From assembly GCA_003562535.1 (NCBI GenBank), contig PWUP01000181.1:1-9780 (forward strand): a stretch of DNA of 9,780 nt, read 5' to 3'. The stretch's first letter is position 1. Each line of letters opens with the position of its first letter. The stretch comes from Gammaproteobacteria bacterium (GTDB lineage: Bacteria; Pseudomonadota; Gammaproteobacteria; Competibacterales; Competibacteraceae). Positions 6,222 through 9,780 of this stretch are shown here, piece by piece. Position numbers and translations under genes: made by a program. The notes beneath the pieces are model-generated. The model had not been told where the DNA came from. It worked only from the letters and a program-made list of their open reading frames with translations, and did no database searches.

Positions 6222-8426
6222 ATGAGTTGGATGCAACGTGTATTCGGGTTAGTGTTACTGTTATTGATCGCCGGTTCAGTACACGCCGCTGAGCGGGCGC
6301 AAATTGGCTTGGTTCTGAGCGGCGGTGGGGCACGGGGCATCGCTCATGTGGGCGTGCTTAAGGTGCTGGAAGAACTGCGTATCCCCATTGATGTCATTGC
6401 CGGTACCAGTATGGGGGCGATTGTTGGTGGGGCTTACGCGGCCGGGGTGTCGGTTGAGGAAATGGAGCACCTGATCGGTGAGGTGGATTGGGCGGATTTA
6501 TTCCGTGACGCGCCCCCGCGCGATCATTTCAGTTATCGACGCAAACGCGATCAACGCGATAATTTAATCGGATCCGTCGGGCTGCGTGGTACCGAGGTGG
6601 TATTGCCTGAAGGAGCGATTAGCGGTCAGAAATTAGATTTGTTTCTGCGGGATTTGGTGGCTAGAGCCGATGGCACTGAGCATTTTGACGAACTCCCTAT
6701 CCCGTTTCGGGCGGTGGCTACCGATTTATTAACCGGCGAACCGCTGATCTTTAGTGACGGTCCATTGGAAACAGCGTTACGCGCCAGCATGTCAATACCC
6801 GGCTTGATTGCACCGATTGCCGCCCGCGATACGCTGTTGGTCGATGGGGGGTTAGTGCGTAATCTGCCGGTAGACATCGTGCGTGATCTGGGGGCAGACA
6901 TCATCATTGCGGTGAATTTAGGCACACCCTTGCTGGAACGTGAGCAGTTGCAGTCTGCCCTTGGGGTTACGGTGCAAATGATTTCTATTCTCACCGAGCA
7001 AAATGTGCAACGCTCGCTGGCCGAATTGGATGCTGATCGTGACATTTTGATTTTGCCCCAGTTGGGTGAAATCACGGCGGCTGATTTTCAGCGCGGTCTT
7101 GAGGCCATTGGCATTGGTATCGAGGCCGCTGAACAACAAGCGGAACGCTTAACTCAGTTGAGTCTGCCAGCGGCGGACTATGCGCGCTGGCAAGCCCGTT
7201 TGCAGCATGAGCCGGTAGAGCCGATAGCCGAGTGGGTGGTTGATGAAATCCGCATCGAGGGCACAGAACGCAGCAATCCCCAAATCCTGCGCGAGTTATT
7301 AACCACACAGCAGGGCGAGCCTCTCGATACCGAAAGACTGCGCGGTGACTTACAGCGCCTGTTCGGGCGCGATGATTTCGACCGAGTGAGTTATCGGCTA
7401 CAGGAAGACGACGATGAACGCAACGTGTTAATCATTGATGTCGCCGAACGATCGTGGGGGCCGAATTATTTACGCTTGGGTGTGAGCAGCGATAGCGATT
7501 TGCAAGGCAATAATGATTACCGGCTGACGCTGAGCTATCTGCAGACTTGGATTAATCCGCTGGGAGCCGAATGGCAAACGGATCTCACCTTGGGCACAGT
7601 TCGCGGTCTGCGCAGTGAGTTTTACCAACCCCTGGATGTGACTCAGCGTTGGTTTGTCGCTCCTTTTGTGGACTATCAGCAGCGCAATGCACTTCAATTC
7701 TCAGGCCAAGAAAATATTGCTGATCATGAGATTACCGCAACCCGTCTGGGTGTTGATGTGGGGTTTAATCGCCGTGATCAAGGGCAATGGCGCTTCGGCA
7801 CCCAACTGCGGCACCTGGATACCGCTCGGCAGGTGGGGTTAGCGAGTCCATCTGAAGGCTCTTTATGGCAAGCGGGAATCGGGCTGCGCTATTCCCAAGA
7901 TCAATTAGACAATTTGGCCTTTCCCAGTCGCGGACAACGACAAATTCTGAATACCGAGTTTTGGCAACCCTTAGAGAATACAGACTCGCGCTATGCACGA
8001 GTTGAACTGGATTGGCGGCAAGCGTTTAGCCATGAATCGCACCGCTGGCAAACCCGGCTGCAACTCGGTGCTCGGGTAGGCAGTGATCTGCCCTTAGCCG
8101 ATCAGTTTAGTTTGGGTGGGTTTCAGCGCTTGTCTGGATTACGTTCTGACCAGTTGCGTGGTCAGTATATGGGATTCGGCCAGGTGGCGTATTATCGGCC
8201 AGTCGCGCGCTTTGGCGGGGCATTTGGAGGGGATATTTTCGCCGGGGGCAGTGTGGAGCTGGGGCAAGTTTGGCAGCAGCGGCGGGATATCCGCCCGGGA
8301 GATCTTGACCTAGCGGGCAGTGTCTTTGTAGGGTTAGACAGTTTTCTCGGGCCATTGTATTTCGGCTACGGCCAATCAGAACGCGGTAATGATTCGTTTT
8401 ATCTGCGGCTGGGTATACTGCGCTAA
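6222..8426 (+). CDS. PlpD-type patatin phospholipase with POTRA and outer-membrane barrel (type Vd secretion)
   Basis: The 734-residue product has four parts. A Sec signal peptide (about 1-22, LVLLLLIAGSVHA) comes first. The patatin domain (about 27-315) has the oxyanion motif GGGARG (34-39), the nucleophile GTSMG (Ser63) and the dyad aspartate in DGG (208-210). A POTRA-like domain (about 335-410, beginning EWVVDEIRIEGTERSNP) follows. The C-terminal part (about 411-734) alternates in short strands and matches a BamA/FhaC-like 16-strand barrel. This is the architecture of P. aeruginosa PlpD (728 residues), in which the barrel carries the lipase domain to the cell surface. Catalytic residues are all present, so an active phospholipase A1-like enzyme is expected. 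The start lies 11 bp after ubiB, so it may share its transcript. An ATG three codons later is equally plausible. The chain ends LRLGILR, without the terminal aromatic residue usual for such barrels. Confidence 0.93.
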   Translation: MSWMQRVFGLVLLLLIAGSVHAAERAQIGLVLSGGGARGIAHVGVLKVLEELRIPIDVIAGTSMGAIVGGAYAAGVSVEEMEHLIGEVDWADLFRDAPPRDHFSYRRKRDQRDNLIGSVGLRGTEVVLPEGAISGQKLDLFLRDLVARADGTEHFDELPIPFRAVATDLLTGEPLIFSDGPLETALRASMSIPGLIAPIAARDTLLVDGGLVRNLPVDIVRDLGADIIIAVNLGTPLLEREQLQSALGVTVQMISILTEQNVQRSLAELDADRDILILPQLGEITAADFQRGLEAIGIGIEAAEQQAERLTQLSLPAADYARWQARLQHEPVEPIAEWVVDEIRIEGTERSNPQILRELLTTQQGEPLDTERLRGDLQRLFGRDDFDRVSYRLQEDDDERNVLIIDVAERSWGPNYLRLGVSSDSDLQGNNDYRLTLSYLQTWINPLGAEWQTDLTLGTVRGLRSEFYQPLDVTQRWFVAPFVDYQQRNALQFSGQENIADHEITATRLGVDVGFNRRDQGQWRFGTQLRHLDTARQVGLASPSEGSLWQAGIGLRYSQDQLDNLAFPSRGQRQILNTEFWQPLENTDSRYARVELDWRQAFSHESHRWQTRLQLGARVGSDLPLADQFSLGGFQRLSGLRSDQLRGQYMGFGQVAYYRPVARFGGAFGGDIFAGGSVELGQVWQQRRDIRPGDLDLAGSVFVGLDSFLGPLYFGYGQSERGNDSFYLRLGILR

Positions 8427-8438
8427 CGCGTATCTGAT

Positions 8439-8466
8439 AAAAAAGGCCCGCTCATTAAAGCGGGCC
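8439..8466 (-). terminator. Rho-independent terminator for minus-strand transcript
   Basis: A perfect 8-bp GC-rich stem, GGCCCGCT (8445-8452) with AGCGGGCC (8459-8466), closes a 6-nt loop. Six A residues at 8439-8444 become T6 at the 3' side on the minus strand. The plus strand after the stem reads AATCCAG, with no T-run, so it is oriented to stop minus-strand transcription. It lies about 245 bp beyond the response-regulator stop, far for that gene, but fits the end of the candidate small RNA starting near 8530. Confidence 0.8.
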
Positions 8467-8530
8467 AATCCAGAGGAAGAAACCCCACTATCGTGGACTA
8501 CTGGGTGCACGCCCGTGGCAGATACGTGCG
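8439..8530 (-). ncRNA. Candidate sigma54-dependent small RNA, about 92 nt
   Basis: This predicted transcript runs from about 8530, 12 nt downstream of a strong -24/-12 element, to the T6 of the terminator. It contains GCACG/CGTGC (8529-8525 with 8511-8507), then the small hairpin CCAC-GATA-GTGG (8496-8485), then an unpaired pyrimidine-rich linker GGTTTCTTCCTCTGGATT, then the terminator hairpin. I see no protein-coding frame of usable length with a ribosome site on this strand. The CUUCCUCU segment is complementary to AGAGGAAG-type Shine-Dalgarno sequences, as in seed regions of trans-acting small RNAs. I do not recognise a named family. Promoter, enhancer sites and terminator together support it, but no transcript data were available. 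Confidence 0.55.
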
Positions 8531-8540
8531 CTAGGAATCA

Positions 8541-8557
8541 TGCAAACACAATGCCAA
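8541..8557 (-). promoter_or_regulatory. Sigma54 (RpoN) -24/-12 promoter
   Basis: On the minus strand this reads TTGGCATTGTGTTTGCA. Against the sigma54 consensus YTGGCACG-N4-TTGCW it matches 11 of 13 defined positions, with the invariant GG and GC exactly 10 nt apart. The predicted start is near 8530. Upstream are three NtrC-like sites and, in between, a very AT-rich stretch (about 8565-8610) that could allow DNA looping. Sigma54 promoters need an enhancer-binding activator, so the neighbouring sites reinforce the call. Confidence 0.65.
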
Positions 8558-8572
8558 GAACAGGTTATTTCA

Positions 8573-8591
8573 TTTAATATTTTGTATTAAA
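8573..8591. repeat. AT-rich inverted repeat TTTAATA...TATTAAA
   Basis: Perfect 7-bp arms (8573-8579 and 8585-8591) around TTTTG. It lies 43-61 bp upstream of the predicted small RNA start, inside the AT-rich segment between promoter and enhancer-like sites. It might assist DNA bending, or may be chance in AT-rich DNA. Confidence 0.3.
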
Positions 8592-8617
8592 AGTATATTT
8601 GTTTTTTCTTGATCGGG

Positions 8618-8634
8618 TGCATTGCACTGGCGCA
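8618..8634. promoter_or_regulatory. NtrC-like site 1
   Basis: TGCATTGCACTGGCGCA agrees with the NtrC dyad TGCACCA-N3-TGGTGCA at 10 of 14 positions, with both outer TGCA/GCA ends kept. Its centre is about 96 bp upstream of the predicted minus-strand start, close to where NtrC sites lie at E. coli glnAp2. A weak site by itself; its value is in the cluster. Confidence 0.4.
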
Positions 8635-8654
8635 ATCGGTATTCAAGGCTGCAA

Positions 8655-8671
8655 CACCCATTTATGGTGCA
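8655..8671. promoter_or_regulatory. NtrC-like site 2 (one perfect half)
   Basis: The right half TGGTGCA is perfect, while the left half is poor (9 of 14 overall). The centre is about 133 bp upstream of the predicted small RNA start. Its ATGGTGCA (8664-8671) repeats exactly 21 bp further on at 8685-8692, two helical turns away, so both halves face the same side of the DNA. Confidence 0.4.
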
Positions 8672-8675
8672 GTGC

Positions 8676-8692
8676 CGCACAGACATGGTGCA
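8676..8692. promoter_or_regulatory. NtrC-like site 3 (best match)
   Basis: CGCACAGACATGGTGCA matches TGCACCA-N3-TGGTGCA at 11 of 14 positions and preserves the GCAC-N7-GTGC dyad. The centre is about 154 bp upstream of the predicted small RNA start, a typical enhancer distance. It lies just beyond the 3' end of the response-regulator gene, so it is not placed to act as that gene's own promoter. Confidence 0.5.
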
Positions 8693-8710
8693 TGACCTTC
8701 AGAAGTGACA

Positions 8711-9400
8711 TTAAATCAAAGTATTTTCTAAGCGATAGCCGTAGCCATAGATGGATTTCAGATGCCAACCTTGGCTGGTCGTCAGCCGGAGTTTACGGCG
8801 CAAGCGACTGATATGGGTATCTACAGTACGGGTATCCATATCAGCGTTCACGCCCCAGATTTTATCCAGCAGCTCATGACGGGAGAGTAATTGTCTAGGG
8901 TGAGAGAACAGATACCACGCCAAGTCAAATTCCTTTTGCGTCAGTTCAATAGCACTTCCTTCATACCACGCTTGCTGTTGCAGGCTGTCAAACTTGTAGC
9001 CGTCAATCTGCAATAGGCGTGGCTTAAAGGGCTGGAATCGGCGTAGTAAGGTATCAATACGAGCAATAAACTCATTTTTTCTTAAAGGCTTAGATAAGTA
9101 ATCATCCGCGCCAGCATTCAGCCCGGTAACAATGTCGATTTCTCGATTACGCACGGTGACCACTAGAATCGGTGTTTCCCAACCCGTTTGGGTGCGGATC
9201 CTTGCAATCACTTCATCACCTTGCATATCAGGAAGTATCCAGTCAACCACAAACAGGTCAAAATGCTGCTCACTCAGCAGGTTGACCAAAACCATACCCG
9301 TGGCACACACCGTTGTTGTGTATCCAGCACCAGCCAGCCAATAGTTCAAAAGTGCAGATTGATCAGGGTCATCTTCGACAAGAGCTATCGACATTGACAT
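8711..9400 (-). CDS. OmpR/PhoB-family response regulator
   Basis: A two-domain transcription regulator of 229 residues from the ATG at 9400. The receiver domain (about 3-118) has the acidic cluster Glu9-Asp10-Asp11, phosphoacceptor Asp53 (VVDWILPD), Thr82, Tyr101 and Lys104 (YLSKPL), so it should be phosphorylatable. The winged-helix DNA-binding domain (about 128-225) shows ELTQKEFDLAWYLF, the recognition helix region TRTVDTHISRLRRKL and the wing IYGYGYRL. A TTG at 9442 would add 14 unrelated residues; ATG 9394 is an alternative. Neither has a strong Shine-Dalgarno. No histidine kinase gene is visible beside it within the window: it is convergent with the PlpD-like gene and divergent from the hydrolase gene. 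Its target genes cannot be told from sequence. Confidence 0.95.
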   Translation of the reverse strand: MSMSIALVEDDPDQSALLNYWLAGAGYTTTVCATGMVLVNLLSEQHFDLFVVDWILPDMQGDEVIARIRTQTGWETPILVVTVRNREIDIVTGLNAGADDYLSKPLRKNEFIARIDTLLRRFQPFKPRLLQIDGYKFDSLQQQAWYEGSAIELTQKEFDLAWYLFSHPRQLLSRHELLDKIWGVNADMDTRTVDTHISRLRRKLRLTTSQGWHLKSIYGYGYRLENTLI

Positions 9401-9442
9401 GATTGATACACTATTCACTGAAGTTATTACAAAACTAACCAA

Positions 9443-9645
9443 ACCAAACCCACACTATGTTCTTGCCGTGGAATGGGCCAAAGACAAGTAGAATAAGGTT
9501 TTTAATAGACAACTTATCTGAACACTAATATGTAAATGATACACTTAAATCGCACATCTCGCAATTTTGCAATAATCGTCAATTTAACTATAGGGCAAAA
9601 CCTAACATGATGAGGTGGTTGTGAAACACACTGGGATTCAGAAAC
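9443..9645. other. AT-rich divergent intergenic region
   Basis: This lies between the divergent response regulator and hydrolase genes and should hold both promoters. It contains a short (C)TAACCAAACCAAACCC near-repeat at its left edge (from about 9435), a small GCAA-TT-TTGC palindrome at 9561-9570 and the weak plus-strand promoter described separately. I see no RNA gene or protein gene in it. Confidence 0.5.
9567..9594 (+). promoter_or_regulatory. Weak possible sigma70 promoter for the hydrolase gene
   Basis: TTGCAA (9567-9572) and TATAGG (9589-9594) are 16 bp apart; each matches 4 of 6 positions. Its place 50 bp before the hydrolase start is suitable, but the match is poor. Confidence 0.2.
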
Positions 9646-9780
9646 ATGAGTTTGACTAATTTAGCCAGTGCGGTGCCGGTCATTGTGGTCAGCTATGGGC
9701 TGATGGTTGCCGTCTTGTTTTTTTCCCAAGATCGGCTGCTGTACCAAAACAATTTTCCAACGCGCGACCTGGTGACCACA
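9646..9780 (+). CDS. Membrane-anchored alpha/beta-hydrolase-like protein, N-terminal part
   Basis: The first 45 codons of a gene running out of the window. The ATG at 9646 follows an in-frame TGA at 9622 and has a GGA about 9 bp upstream. One hydrophobic helix (about residues 9-27, AVPVIVVSYGLMVAVLFF) is followed by SQDRLLYQNNFPTRDL. A single N-terminal anchor followed by Q-x-x-L-x-Y-x-x-x-x-P-x-R is characteristic of Bem46/YfhR-like alpha/beta hydrolases. The catalytic domain lies outside the window, so the nucleophile cannot be checked and the enzyme class remains an inference from this N-terminus. Confidence 0.6.
   Translation, partial: MSLTNLASAVPVIVVSYGLMVAVLFFSQDRLLYQNNFPTRDLVTT

Noticed and set aside
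8445..8466. Hairpin as terminator of the hslV-to-PlpD operon
   Set aside because: The plus strand after the stem is AATCCAG, with no T-run. The T6 is on the minus strand. It may still slow plus-strand polymerase but is not a standard terminator that way.
8592..8597. TATACT as a sigma70 -10 on the minus strand
   Set aside because: No TTGACA-like box at 16-18 bp (GCACCC instead). The sigma54 element downstream is far better and fits the terminator distance.
8616..8692. Repeated GGTGCA units as a CRISPR-like or tandem array
   Set aside because: The units are only 6-8 bp with unequal spacing (50 and 21 bp), which is not array-like. Activator binding sites explain them better.

Overview
The window reads as chromosome of a ubiquinone-using gammaproteobacterium of moderate GC content. 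The evidence is a block of clearly gammaproteobacterial housekeeping genes in one direction: hslV, hslU, a DUF971 gene, ubiE, ubiJ, ubiB and a PlpD-type patatin/beta-barrel gene. Two short palindromic repeats near the left end resemble ones I associate with sulfur- and methane-oxidising gammaproteobacteria (Thiothrix/Beggiatoa/Methylococcales-like). That is recollection, so I do not name a genus.

Left edge (1-743): the C-terminus of a DUF4124-type protein, then a broken 5' remnant of a GDP-L-fucose synthase gene (fcl). The fcl homology stops exactly where a palindromic repeat begins, and a second palindrome follows about 90 bp later. From about 540 to 743 no protein gene is convincing, but a weak sigma70-like promoter, two hairpins and a good rho-independent terminator could delimit a small RNA of about 170 nt or an untranslated leader.

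Main block (810-8426, all +): hslV and hslU make the two-component HslVU protease. Next come a DUF971 protein and three ubiquinone genes: the C-methyltransferase UbiE, the lipid-binding scaffold UbiJ and the atypical kinase/ATPase UbiB. Gaps are 3 to 41 bp, so co-transcription is likely. The last gene, 11 bp after ubiB, encodes a secreted patatin phospholipase fused to a POTRA domain and an outer-membrane barrel (type Vd secretion, PlpD-like).

Convergent intergenic region (8427-8710): this is the most interesting part. On the minus strand it holds a strong sigma54 (RpoN) -24/-12 element at 8541-8557. Upstream are three NtrC-like TGCACC/GGTGCA sites, centred about 96, 133 and 154 bp before the predicted start. 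Downstream is a transcript of about 92 nt without a protein-coding gene, ending in a hairpin plus T6 terminator. The layout matches a nitrogen-regulated, enhancer-dependent small RNA. The predicted RNA has an unpaired CUUCCUCU stretch that could pair with Shine-Dalgarno sequences.

Right edge (8711-9780): an OmpR/PhoB-family response regulator on the minus strand with no kinase gene visible, about 200-250 bp of AT-rich divergent intergenic DNA, and the first 45 codons of a membrane-anchored alpha/beta-hydrolase-like gene on the plus strand.
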